Below, piece by piece: positions 1-6,036 of a stretch of DNA of 7,201 nucleotides. The notes below the pieces were generated by a model. The model was not told where the DNA came from and did no database searches. It saw only the letters and a program-made list of their open reading frames with translations. A program made the position numbers and the translations under genes. Position 1 is the stretch's first letter. The number at the start of each line of letters is the position of its first letter. Origin of the DNA: Betaproteobacteria bacterium (GTDB lineage: Bacteria > Pseudomonadota > Gammaproteobacteria > Burkholderiales > Gallionellaceae); contig JAGWMH010000091.1 in assembly GCA_028871775.1 (NCBI GenBank), positions 1-7,201 on the forward strand, given 5' to 3'.

Positions 1-74
1 CACAACGCCGCAACCAGCGTACTCTTGCCCGCATCGGAAGTGGTGCCCTGGATCATCACTGTGCGTGTGATCAT
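1..74 (-). CDS. cobQ: Cobyric acid synthase, N-terminal fragment (gene runs off the left edge)
   Basis: Reading leftward from an ATG at 74, 24 codons are visible before the window ends. They contain the P-loop MIQGTTSDAGKSTLVAAL. The GTTSDAGKS form of the nucleotide-binding loop is typical of CobQ/CbiP, the glutamine-dependent amidotransferase that amidates adenosyl-cobyrinate a,c-diamide to cobyric acid in adenosylcobalamin synthesis. The related BioD and CobB loops differ (for example GTDTDVGKT). A GGAG Shine-Dalgarno sits 5 nt upstream of the ATG. A second in-frame ATG at codon 7 (56-54) lies directly before IQGTTS and is the start many homologs use, but the ribosome site favours 74. The gene is divergent from htpG. 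Only the N-terminal loop is visible, so the assignment rests on one motif. Confidence 0.82.
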   Translation of the reverse strand, partial: MITRTVMIQGTTSDAGKSTLVAAL

Positions 75-77
75 ATC

Positions 78-96
78 CACTCCGCTTAAAGGAGTG
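78..96 (-). promoter_or_regulatory. Possible hairpin covering the cobQ ribosome binding site
   Basis: On the minus-strand transcript, CACTCC (96-91) can pair with GGAGTG (83-78) across a 7-nt loop, giving a perfect 6-bp stem. The 3' arm contains the GGAG Shine-Dalgarno used by cobQ, whose ATG begins at 74. Folded, the stem would mask the ribosome site. No B12-riboswitch core is recognisable upstream, so any regulatory role is inference. Confidence 0.3.
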
Positions 97-108
97 CAGA
101 TTAAATTG

Positions 109-180
109 ACCGTTCGCCCTGAGCTTGTCGAAGGGCTTTGGGTGAGTGGCTGGTGGTTCGACAAGCTCACCACGAACGGT
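109..180. repeat. Dispersed inverted repeat (TTCGACAAGCTC type)
   Basis: Two 24-nt arms, 109-132 and 157-180, are reverse complements at 21 of 24 positions; the three mismatches are adjacent. They flank a 24-nt G-rich spacer. The core GAGCTTGTCGAAGGG is a frequently seen intergenic repeat in proteobacterial genomes. The repeat lies between the divergent starts of cobQ and htpG and ends about 45 bp before the htpG promoter. It could form a long stem-loop in either transcript. A degenerate partial copy (17 of 19 nt) occurs at 6187-6205. Confidence 0.8.
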
Positions 181-224
181 TAAGTGAACAGCATTGTGAT
201 TAACAGGCAAAGTTGAAACCAGCA

Positions 225-252
225 CTTGAAATTTTTCAGATAGACTCCATCT
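225..252 (+). promoter_or_regulatory. Sigma-32 heat-shock promoter of htpG
   Basis: CTTGAAA at 225-231 is an exact sigma-32 -35 element. After a 13-nt spacer, CTCCATCT at 245-252 matches the -10 consensus CCCCATnT at six of seven defined positions. Spacing falls within the usual 11-16 nt. Transcription would begin near 258-262, leaving a leader of about 30 nt before the htpG ATG at 290. Heat-shock control of htpG by sigma-32 is established in other proteobacteria; use of this site here is inferred from the sequence match. Confidence 0.78.
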
Positions 253-289
253 CCCAGAACTCTTTTTGACCGTACCTGAGGGGGCTTGT

Positions 290-2194
290 ATGACCGAGAA
301 CATTGCTGCAAATCGTGAAACGATGGGATTCCAGACGGAAGTTAAGCAGCTTCTGCAGCTGATGATCCATTCGCTGTATTCCAACCGCGAGATTTTCCTG
401 CGCGAACTTATATCCAACGCGTCGGATGCCTGCGACAAATTGCGTTTCGAGGCGCTGCACAATGCCACGCTGTTCGAAAGCGATGCGGATTTGCAAATCC
501 GCATCAGTTACGACAAGGAGGCCAGGACGCTCACCATCAGCGACAACGGCGTTGGCATGAGCCGCGACGAGGTCATCAGCAACCTGGGCACGATTGCGAA
601 ATCGGGCACCCGGGAATTCTTCGCCAGGCTGAGCGGGGATCAGCAGAAGGATGCGAACCTGATCGGGCAGTTTGGCGTCGGTTTCTATTCTGCCTTTATC
701 GTCGCCGACAAGGTGGTGGTCGCCACGCGCCGCGCCGGGGAGAAGGCCGACCAGGGCGTGCGCTGGGAATCGGACGGCGGCGGGGAGTTTTCCATCGAGA
801 TGCTGGACAAGTCTGCGCGCGGCACGGAGATCACCCTGCATCTGCGCGCCGACCAGGACGACCTGCTCAGCGGCCACAGGATCCGCTCCATCATCCACAA
901 ATATTCGGATCACATCGTGCAGCCCATCGTGATGAAGAAGGAAGAATGGAAGGAGGGCAAGCAGGAAATCACCGCCGAGGATGAGACGGTCAACCAGGCT
1001 TCCGCGTTGTGGGCGCGTTCCAAGAACGATATTTCCGACGATGAATACAAGGCGTTCTACAAGCATGTCGGGCATGATTTTGAGGACCCTCTGGCATGGA
1101 CGCATGCCCGCGTGGAAGGGCGCCAGGAATACACGCAGCTGCTTTATATTCCCGCGCGTGCGTCGTTTGACATGTGGAACCGGGAGGCGCGCCACGGCAT
1201 CAAGCTGTATGTGCGCCGCGTGTTCATCATGGATGACGCCGAGCAGCTGTTGCCGTCCTACCTGCGCTTCGTGCGCGGCGTGGTTGATTCCGGCGACCTG
1301 CCGCTCAACGTGTCGCGCGAAATCCTGCAGGAGTCGAAAGACATTGAAGCGATCCGCGCCGGCTGTACCAAGAAAGTGCTCGGCCTGCTGGAAGAGCTCG
1401 CGGCAAACGACTCGGAAAAATACGCCAAATTCTGGGATGAGTTCGGGCAGGTGCTGAAGGAGGGAGTGGGCGAGGATTTTGCCAACAAGGAAAAGATTGC
1501 CGCCCTGCTGCGCTTCGCCTCGACCCATGCGGACAGCGATGCGGAAACCGTCTCGCTGGCCGATTACCTCGGACGCATGAAGGAAGGGCAGGACAAGATT
1601 TATTACATCACCGCCGAAACTTTCAATGCCGCGAAGAACAGCCCGCATCTGGAAGTGTTCCGCAAGAAGGGCATCGAGGTGCTGCTGCTTTCCGAGCGCG
1701 TGGATGAGTGGGTGGTAAGCTATCTGACCGAGTTCGACGGCAAGCCGCTGGTGTCGGTGGCCAAGGGCGGGCTGGACCTGGGCAAGCTGGAGGACGAAGC
1801 CGAGAAACAGGAACAGGAAAAACAGGCCAATGACCACAAGGATCTGACCGAAAAAATAAAAGCGAGCCTCGCGGAGCGCGTCAAGGAAGTCAGGGTGACC
1901 CACCGCCTGACCGATTCACCTGCCTGCCTGGTGGCTGACGAGCATGATATCGGCGGCAACATGGCGCGCATCCTGAAGGCAGCCGGGCAGAAGGCGCCTC
2001 CCACCCGACCCATCCTGGAGATCAACCCGAATCATCCGGTGGTGCAGCGCCTGAGGGAAGAACAGAAACATTTCAACGACTGGGCGGCGGTGCTGTTTGA
2101 CCAGGCATTGCTGGCGGAGGGAGGGCAGCTCGACGACCCCGCCGGTTTTGTTAAGCGGGTTAATCAGCTGATGCTCGAAATGCGCGCGGGCTGA
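290..2194 (+). CDS. htpG: Molecular chaperone HtpG (bacterial Hsp90)
   Basis: ATP-dependent cytosolic homodimeric chaperone that remodels client proteins together with the DnaK system. The 634-residue product is close to the family's usual length (E. coli about 624). The N-terminal GHKL ATPase domain is complete: [14 protein letters not shown] (39-52, with E39, N43 and D47 as catalytic and Mg-binding positions), DNGVGM (85-90), GTIAKSGT (100-107) and the [11 protein letters not shown] lid region (127-135 onward). The middle domain follows, including the LNVSREILQ segment, and then the C-terminal dimerisation domain ending in LEMRAG. A TTG 24 nt upstream could extend the frame, but the ATG at 290 is preferred because GAGGGGG (278-284) lies 5 nt before it and the protein then begins like known HtpGs ([20 protein letters not shown]). 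It is driven by the sigma-32 promoter at 225-252 and is apparently monocistronic. Confidence 0.98.
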   Translation: MTENIAANRETMGFQTEVKQLLQLMIHSLYSNREIFLRELISNASDACDKLRFEALHNATLFESDADLQIRISYDKEARTLTISDNGVGMSRDEVISNLGTIAKSGTREFFARLSGDQQKDANLIGQFGVGFYSAFIVADKVVVATRRAGEKADQGVRWESDGGGEFSIEMLDKSARGTEITLHLRADQDDLLSGHRIRSIIHKYSDHIVQPIVMKKEEWKEGKQEITAEDETVNQASALWARSKNDISDDEYKAFYKHVGHDFEDPLAWTHARVEGRQEYTQLLYIPARASFDMWNREARHGIKLYVRRVFIMDDAEQLLPSYLRFVRGVVDSGDLPLNVSREILQESKDIEAIRAGCTKKVLGLLEELAANDSEKYAKFWDEFGQVLKEGVGEDFANKEKIAALLRFASTHADSDAETVSLADYLGRMKEGQDKIYYITAETFNAAKNSPHLEVFRKKGIEVLLLSERVDEWVVSYLTEFDGKPLVSVAKGGLDLGKLEDEAEKQEQEKQANDHKDLTEKIKASLAERVKEVRVTHRLTDSPACLVADEHDIGGNMARILKAAGQKAPPTRPILEINPNHPVVQRLREEQKHFNDWAAVLFDQALLAEGGQLDDPAGFVKRVNQLMLEMRAG

Positions 2195-2225
2195 TGAACC
2201 TATAAGATGCAATTGGTGATTGTGC

Positions 2226-2432
2226 AGGTGCGAATTTATTCGCACTAAACAATGAGCAATGTGCGAAAAAAAGCGTCTCTAAAAATTTGTCACACCAGCG
2301 AAGGCCGGTGTCCAGCCTATTGAAGTGGGGTAAGCAGACAATCCGCGAAGCGGATGCTCGCAAAATACTGGATTCCGGCTTTCGCCGGAATGACGAAATC
2401 TGAATTTTTAGAGGTGCCCTAAATTCGCACCT
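2226..2432. repeat. Nested intergenic repeat: REP-like GTGCGAAT hairpins interrupted by a second element
   Basis: The outer ends 2226-2238 and 2420-2432 are perfect 13-nt inverted repeats. The left end is also part of a self-contained hairpin, GTGCGAAT-TT-ATTCGCAC (2228-2245), and another GTGCGAA lies at 2261-2267. This fits a pair of REP-like hairpins in which the second has been split. The material between 2268 and 2419 is bounded by an 11-nt inverted repeat (CTCTAAAAATT at 2277-2287 and its complement at 2403-2413). It holds two inward-facing 27-nt units, 2289-2315 and 2368-2394, that are inverted copies at 21 of 27 positions. The second unit is the common GTCATTCCGGCGAAAGCCGG type. The cluster ends 18 bp before the next gene's ATG. 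Confidence 0.75.
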
Positions 2433-2450
2433 ACGAGAGGAACAACAATC

Positions 2451-4145
2451 ATGCTCGACGAATTCATCCATGAACCGCGCGTCGCCTATTTCTCGATGGA
2501 GATCGCGCTGCGCAGCGAGATCCCGACCTATGCCGGGGGTCTGGGCGTGCTCGCCGGCGATACCGTGCGCTCGGCCACCGACCTTGAATTGCCGATGGTG
2601 GCGGTCAGCCTGGTGAGCCACGCCGGCTATTTCCGCCAGGAAATTGACGCGCAGGGGCGGCAGCTGGAACATGCGGCGACCTGGGAACTCAGGCACTGGG
2701 CGCAGCCGCTCGACGCCAAGATTGCCGTGCAGATCGATGGCCGCACGGTCTGGATCGGCGCCTGGCTGTATGTGCTCGAAGGCCACATGGGCGGCCGCCA
2801 GCCAGTGTTGCTGCTCGATACCGACTTGGGTGAGAACAGCAGCGACGACCGCGAAATCACCCACTATCTTTACGGCGGCGACAACGTCTACCGGCTCAAG
2901 CAGGAAATCGTGCTCGGGCTGGGCGGCGTGCGCCTGCTGCAAGCGCTCGGCTTCACCATCCGGCATTACCACATGAACGAGGGGCACTCCGCGCTGCTCG
3001 GGCTGGAATTGCTGCACCGCCACGCGCGCATGCCCGAGTTCGTCCGTCCGGGTGAATCGCTCTACGACCTTCCATACGTGCGCAGCCTGTGCAGCTTTAC
3101 CACGCACACTCCGGTCGAGGCCGGGCATGACCGCTTTCCCTACGACCTGGTGCAGCGCGTCCTGAATAACGACTTTGACATGGAAACCATCAAGCGCATG
3201 GCCGGCGAGGACAGCCTCAACATGACGCGGCTGGCGCTGAACCTGAGCGAATATGTAAACGGCGTCGCCAAGAAACACGCCGAAGTGTCCAACGCGATGT
3301 TCCCCGGTTACAAGGTGCATGCGATCACCAACGGCGTGCACCCGTATACCTGGGCCGCCGAAGGTTTCCGCCAGCTCTATGACCATTACCTCCCGGGCTG
3401 GTGCCACGAGCCGCTGTTGCTGATGCGCGCCGATTGCTGCATCCCGGAAACCGCGATCTGGGAAGCGCATGTCCAGGCGAAACAGCATCTCATCGAGAAA
3501 GTGCAGGCACTCACCGGCGTATCGCTCAAGCCCGATGTCCCGATTTTCGGCTTCGCGCGGCGCATGACGGCATACAAGCGCCCGGACCTTCTGTTCACCG
3601 ATCTGGAGCGGCTGCGGGCAATCGCGCGTAACCACCCTTTCCAGATCGTGCTCGCCGGCAAGGCGCACCCGCGCGATGAGGGCGGCAAGCACCTGATCGA
3701 GCAACTGTATGCGCATGCGCGCGACCTCGCCGGCACGATACCGGTGGTCTACCTGCCCGATTATGATCTGGCGCTGGCTCAGACGCTGACCGCAGGAGTG
3801 GACGTGTGGCTCAACACGCCGCTGCCACCGCTCGAGGCTTCGGGCACCAGCGGCATGAAGGCCGCGTTCAACGGCGTGCCCAATCTCTCGGTGCTGGATG
3901 GCTGGTGGATTGAGGGCTGCATCGAGGGCGTGACCGGCTGGGCGATCGGCGATGCGGCGGGAATGGCCGACGGCAAGGCGCAGGTGCTTTACGACAAGCT
4001 CGAACAAGTGGTGCTGCCGCTGTATTACGGCCACAGCGACGGCGGGTGGCTCAAGGTGATGAAGGGTGCGATCAGCAAGAACGCCTCGTATTTCAACAGC
4101 CACCGCATGATGCGCCGCTATGCGACGGAAGCGTACAGCCGGTGA
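2451..4145 (+). CDS. glgP: Alpha-glucan (glycogen/maltodextrin) phosphorylase, short form
   Basis: A GT35 (GT-B fold) phosphorylase that releases glucose 1-phosphate from alpha-1,4-glucans using phosphate and pyridoxal phosphate, in cytosolic glycogen or maltodextrin breakdown. Conserved parts seen in order: YFSMEIAL...PTYAGGLGVLAGD (13-37, glycine-rich substrate loop), HMNEGHS (174-180), FTTHTPVEAGHDRF (216-229), FARRMTAYKRP (368-378, phosphate-binding Arg/Lys region) and EASGTSGMKAAFNG (462-475). K470 in the last motif corresponds to the PLP-binding lysine of the family signature, with F replacing the usual L/M before N. At 564 residues it is much shorter than classical GlgP (about 800) or the archaeal-type forms that carry an N-terminal DUF3417 domain. 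It begins directly at the catalytic core, as in the TIGR02094-type family. GAGAGGA (2435-2441) lies 9 nt before the ATG. No other glycogen gene is adjacent. Confidence 0.9.
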   Translation: MLDEFIHEPRVAYFSMEIALRSEIPTYAGGLGVLAGDTVRSATDLELPMVAVSLVSHAGYFRQEIDAQGRQLEHAATWELRHWAQPLDAKIAVQIDGRTVWIGAWLYVLEGHMGGRQPVLLLDTDLGENSSDDREITHYLYGGDNVYRLKQEIVLGLGGVRLLQALGFTIRHYHMNEGHSALLGLELLHRHARMPEFVRPGESLYDLPYVRSLCSFTTHTPVEAGHDRFPYDLVQRVLNNDFDMETIKRMAGEDSLNMTRLALNLSEYVNGVAKKHAEVSNAMFPGYKVHAITNGVHPYTWAAEGFRQLYDHYLPGWCHEPLLLMRADCCIPETAIWEAHVQAKQHLIEKVQALTGVSLKPDVPIFGFARRMTAYKRPDLLFTDLERLRAIARNHPFQIVLAGKAHPRDEGGKHLIEQLYAHARDLAGTIPVVYLPDYDLALAQTLTAGVDVWLNTPLPPLEASGTSGMKAAFNGVPNLSVLDGWWIEGCIEGVTGWAIGDAAGMADGKAQVLYDKLEQVVLPLYYGHSDGGWLKVMKGAISKNASYFNSHRMMRRYATEAYSR

Positions 4146-4210
4146 GATGCGGCACCATACAATTTGTGGCATTACAAAAATCTGAGGAAACTCTGAACAA
4201 GCCCAAGACC

Positions 4211-4321
4211 GTCATTGCGAGCGGCTTTCAGCCGCGAGCGAAGCGTGGCGGGAAGCAATCCAGAAAGCATCAAGGATCACATAGCTGTGGATCGCCACGT
4301 CGCTTCACTCCTCGCGATGAC
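4211..4321. repeat. Dispersed intergenic repeat, GTCATTGCGAGCG...CGATGAC type
   Basis: The 111-bp element starts with GTCATTGCGAGCG and ends with a near reverse complement, CTCCTCGCGATGAC. Internal segments GCGAAGCGTGGCG and CGCCACGTCGCTTC (from about 4237 and 4293) are also largely complementary, so the whole unit can fold into a long stem. The motif set (GTCATTGCGAG, AAGCAATCCAG, GGATCGCCACG) is one seen scattered in many bacterial genomes. It sits between the phosphorylase and the methyltransferase and has no coding potential of its own. Confidence 0.75.
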
Positions 4322-4352
4322 ATCCTTATTCAGCGTTCCCCCTAAATAATAG

Positions 4353-5183
4353 ATGAGTGACAAAAACGAAATAAGACCCGGCCAATCGATTGAGCTGCTG
4401 AAAGAGCTGCACATCCTTACGCGCGACGGGAAGATGAACCAGGATTCCCGCCGCAAGCTCAAGCAGGTTTATCATCTCTATCAATTCATCGAGCCGCTGC
4501 TGCAGGAAATTCGGCAGGACCATCCCGATATTCAACTGGTGGATCACGGGGCGGGGAAATCCTATCTGGGCTTCATCCTGTACGACCTGTTTTTCAAGAC
4601 GCTGAACGATAACTCACACATCTACGGCATCGAAAGGCGCGACGAGCTGGTCGTGCATGCGCGCGAACTGGCTGCGCGCCTGGGTTTTTCCGGCATGACC
4701 TTCCTCAATCTGTCGGTGGAGGAATCCATAGAGTCCGATCAGTTGCCCGACAGGGTGGATATGGTGACCGCGCTGCATGCATGCAACACCGCCACGGACG
4801 ACGCGATCCGTTTTGCGTTGCAGAAGCAGGCGAAATTCATCGTGCTGGTGCCATGCTGCCAAGCCGAAGTGGCCGCGGCGCTGCGCAAAAATAAAAGTAG
4901 GGAACTTGCGAAAAATGCCCTGACCGAACTGTGGCGCCACCCGATTCACACCCGCGAATTCGGCAGCCACGTCACCAACGTGCTGCGCTGCCTGCAGCTC
5001 GAAGCGCACGGCTACCAGGTCACCGTGACCGAACTGGTGGGCTGGGAACACTCGATGAAAAACGAACTCATCATCGCGAGTTTCAAAGACCTGCCGCGCA
5101 AGCGCGCAGCCGAGCGCCTGAATGAAGTGCTGCACACGCTGGGGCTGGAAGAAATGAGCGGGCGGTTTTTTACGACGGTTTGA
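4353..5183 (+). CDS. Class I SAM-dependent methyltransferase (Methyltransf_32-like)
   Basis: A 276-residue soluble protein with a Rossmann-type methyltransferase core. Motif I is LVDHGAGKSYLG (62-73), the SAM-binding glycine loop. It is followed by YGIERRDELV (91-100), where E94 is the likely ribose-binding acidic residue. VTALHACNTATDDAI (138-152) and FIVLVPCCQAE (162-172) resemble the LHACG and VPCC signatures of the Methyltransf_32 group (PF13679). The substrate is unknown; some members of this broad group modify RNA. The ATG at 4353 directly follows an in-frame TAG and has no clear Shine-Dalgarno; the next Met is residue 28. The C-terminal part, residues 212-273, is duplicated downstream as an orphan fragment (5833-6030). 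This copy is full length and appears functional. No operon partner is evident. Confidence 0.88.
   Translation: MSDKNEIRPGQSIELLKELHILTRDGKMNQDSRRKLKQVYHLYQFIEPLLQEIRQDHPDIQLVDHGAGKSYLGFILYDLFFKTLNDNSHIYGIERRDELVVHARELAARLGFSGMTFLNLSVEESIESDQLPDRVDMVTALHACNTATDDAIRFALQKQAKFIVLVPCCQAEVAAALRKNKSRELAKNALTELWRHPIHTREFGSHVTNVLRCLQLEAHGYQVTVTELVGWEHSMKNELIIASFKDLPRKRAAERLNEVLHTLGLEEMSGRFFTTV
4986..5173 (+). repeat. Direct repeat, copy A: 3' end of the intact methyltransferase gene
   Basis: This 188-nt stretch within the methyltransferase gene (from codon 212) recurs in the same orientation at 5833-6020, offset by exactly 847 nt. Over the first 186 nt (62 codons), 177 bases are identical (95%). Identity stops abruptly after GGTTTTTTAC, three codons before the stop. 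The two copies flank the toxin-antitoxin genes. Confidence 0.95.
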
Positions 5184-5238
5184 CCGCATCAAAAGAAACG
5201 CCGCGATGCTGCCCTCTTTAGGGCTGGGAGATTGCGTT

Positions 5239-5469
5239 CTACGCGGGTTGCTTTGGGCGCTTGGCCGGCTTTTTCCCACGATGTTTCTGAATAACACCTA
5301 TCAACGCACGAAGTGCATCATTTACCGCAGCGGAATTCTCAAATTCCTTGGCGACATCTTTGTCCAGGACAACAACATTAGTACCCTGTGCAAGCCTTGT
5401 GACGTACTTTCCGCGCACGCCACCAGAAAAATCATATTCAGGACGCATTTCTTCATCAGGAGTCTTCAT
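5239..5469 (-). CDS. Antitoxin partner of the BrnT-type toxin
   Basis: A 76-residue protein read leftward, second gene of a toxin-antitoxin pair. It has an N-terminal EYDFSGGVRGKY motif (11-22), a segment NVVVLDKDVAKEFENSAAVNDALRAL (31-56) that resembles a ribbon-helix-helix DNA-binding fold (strand, helix, turn, helix), and a Lys/Pro-rich tail after residue 62. Proteins with the YDFSxGxRGKY motif are commonly encoded beside BrnT-like toxins; the expected role is to bind and neutralise the toxin and repress the operon. The frame is open to an ATG at 5598, but the ATG at 5469 is chosen because AAAGGAA lies 5 nt upstream and the extra upstream residues are simply the toxin gene read in another frame. 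The start overlaps the toxin's end by 14 nt (5456-5469), implying translational coupling. Confidence 0.82.
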   Translation of the reverse strand: MKTPDEEMRPEYDFSGGVRGKYVTRLAQGTNVVVLDKDVAKEFENSAAVNDALRALIGVIQKHRGKKPAKRPKQPA

Positions 5470-5734
5470 AATATTTCCTTTCATGTCGTGTCGCAGGACG
5501 AGCACTGATGATACGTATTTCATCATTCCGATCAGTATGTGCCACCACCAGAAGGTGCATATGGCTGGACATACCAAGCAATAAAAACCGGTTTTCACCC
5601 CGCGAATGATCCGGGTCTGGTATTACAACAGACAACGGATCATAAAAAGCAGTTGCAGCTTCCTCAAAATAAACATTGTGCTTCTTGAGGTTGTCTTGAG
5701 CCTTCTCTGCATCCCACTGAAATTTGGCACTCAT
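5456..5734 (-). CDS. brnT: BrnT family toxin (DUF497, RelE-like ribonuclease fold)
   Basis: A 92-residue protein with the full BrnT/DUF497 pattern: FQWDAEKAQDNLKKHNV (5-21), FEEAATAFYDPL (23-34), ENRFLLLGMSS (47-57), LLVVAHTDR (61-69) and IRIISARPATRHERKYYE (73-90). BrnT toxins are type II toxins with a RelE-like fold that cleave RNA and slow growth; the paired antitoxin blocks them. The toxin gene comes first, as in brnTA, and overlaps the antitoxin by 14 nt. The ATG at 5734 is the only sensible start, since the upstream frame meets a stop within a few codons. It has no convincing Shine-Dalgarno, unlike the antitoxin. The region is visibly lower in G+C than its neighbours: the 60-nt rows at 5461 and 5641 are about 40% and 38%, against 63% for the row at 5101. 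This suggests acquisition by transfer. Confidence 0.9.
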   Translation of the reverse strand: MSAKFQWDAEKAQDNLKKHNVYFEEAATAFYDPLSVVIPDPDHSRGENRFLLLGMSSHMHLLVVAHTDRNDEIRIISARPATRHERKYYEDS

Positions 5735-5832
5735 TGCGTCAGTCTAAGTCATCGGGTTTGCAGGAGGAAGGCATCATTGTGCATTATGCTAGCACCAAAT
5801 AGAAATACCCGCCAAAATTGACGTGGTGCCAG

Positions 5833-6020
5833 CGCTGTCTGCAGCTTGAAGCGCACGGCTACCAAGTCACCGTGACCGAACTGGTTGGCTGGGAACACTC
5901 GATGAAAAATGAACTCATCATCGCGAGTTTCAAAAACCTGCCGCGCAAGCGCGCAGCCGAGCGCCTGCATGAAGTGCTGCAAACGCTGGGGCTGGAAGAA
6001 ATGAGCGGACGGTTTTTTAC
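5833..6020 (+). repeat. Direct repeat, copy B (partner of 4986-5173)
   Basis: Same orientation and same length as copy A, 95% identical, 847 nt downstream. It forms the right border of the segment carrying the toxin-antitoxin genes. The right end of identity is GGTTTTTTAC (6011-6020), and sequence beyond it is unrelated to that after copy A. Confidence 0.95.
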
Positions 6021-6030
6021 TTCAAATTAA
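5833..6030 (+). pseudogene. Orphan 3' fragment of the methyltransferase gene
   Basis: Begins RCLQLEAHGYQVTVTELVGW and continues in frame to TAA at 6028-6030. It matches residues 212-273 of the intact methyltransferase with three changes (D246N, N257H, H261Q), then ends TSN instead of TTV. It lacks the SAM-binding core, and the only upstream start is a TTG at 5818 without a ribosome site, so it is almost certainly not a functional gene. The reading frame is nevertheless undamaged and most differences from the intact copy are third-position changes. Just upstream, ACGTGGTG resembles ACGTGCTG at the corresponding place in the intact gene, offset by 4 nt, so homology may once have extended further left. 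Confidence 0.92.
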
Positions 6031-6036
6031 ACGGTC

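Noticed and set aside
236..1903. A 555-codon open frame on the minus strand opposite htpG
   Set aside because: htpG is certain on the plus strand across this span. The antisense frame is a by-product of high-GC third positions and shows no recognisable domain or ribosome site.
2226..2432. CRISPR array or tandem repeat
   Set aside because: The repeats are inverted and nested, without regular spacing or unique spacers.
2160..4172. A 670-codon open frame on the minus strand opposite the phosphorylase
   Set aside because: Same reason: it mirrors the phosphorylase codons, is low-complexity in character (rich in H, R, V and A), and its ends run through intergenic repeats.
4211..4345. Coding potential running from the phosphorylase end through the intergenic repeat (frame 4046-4345)
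   Set aside because: It overlaps the phosphorylase C-terminus out of frame and otherwise translates a dispersed repeat.
5211..5224. GCCCT-CTTT-AGGGC as an intrinsic terminator between the methyltransferase and antitoxin genes
   Set aside because: The stem is only 5 bp and no T-tract follows directly on either strand, so it is too weak to call.
4614..5297. A 227-codon minus-strand frame opposite the methyltransferase, with a similar frame at 5749-5982
   Set aside because: The two resemble each other only because they lie opposite the two copies of the duplicated methyltransferase end; they are not a gene family.
5206..5508. A 100-codon plus-strand frame opposite the antitoxin
   Set aside because: It lacks a ribosome site or recognisable sequence, and it lies opposite the convincing toxin-antitoxin genes.
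5470..5598. N-terminal extension of the antitoxin to an ATG at 5598
   Set aside because: These codons lie entirely within the toxin gene in another frame and encode an implausible Trp/Cys-rich stretch. The ATG at 5469 has the ribosome site.
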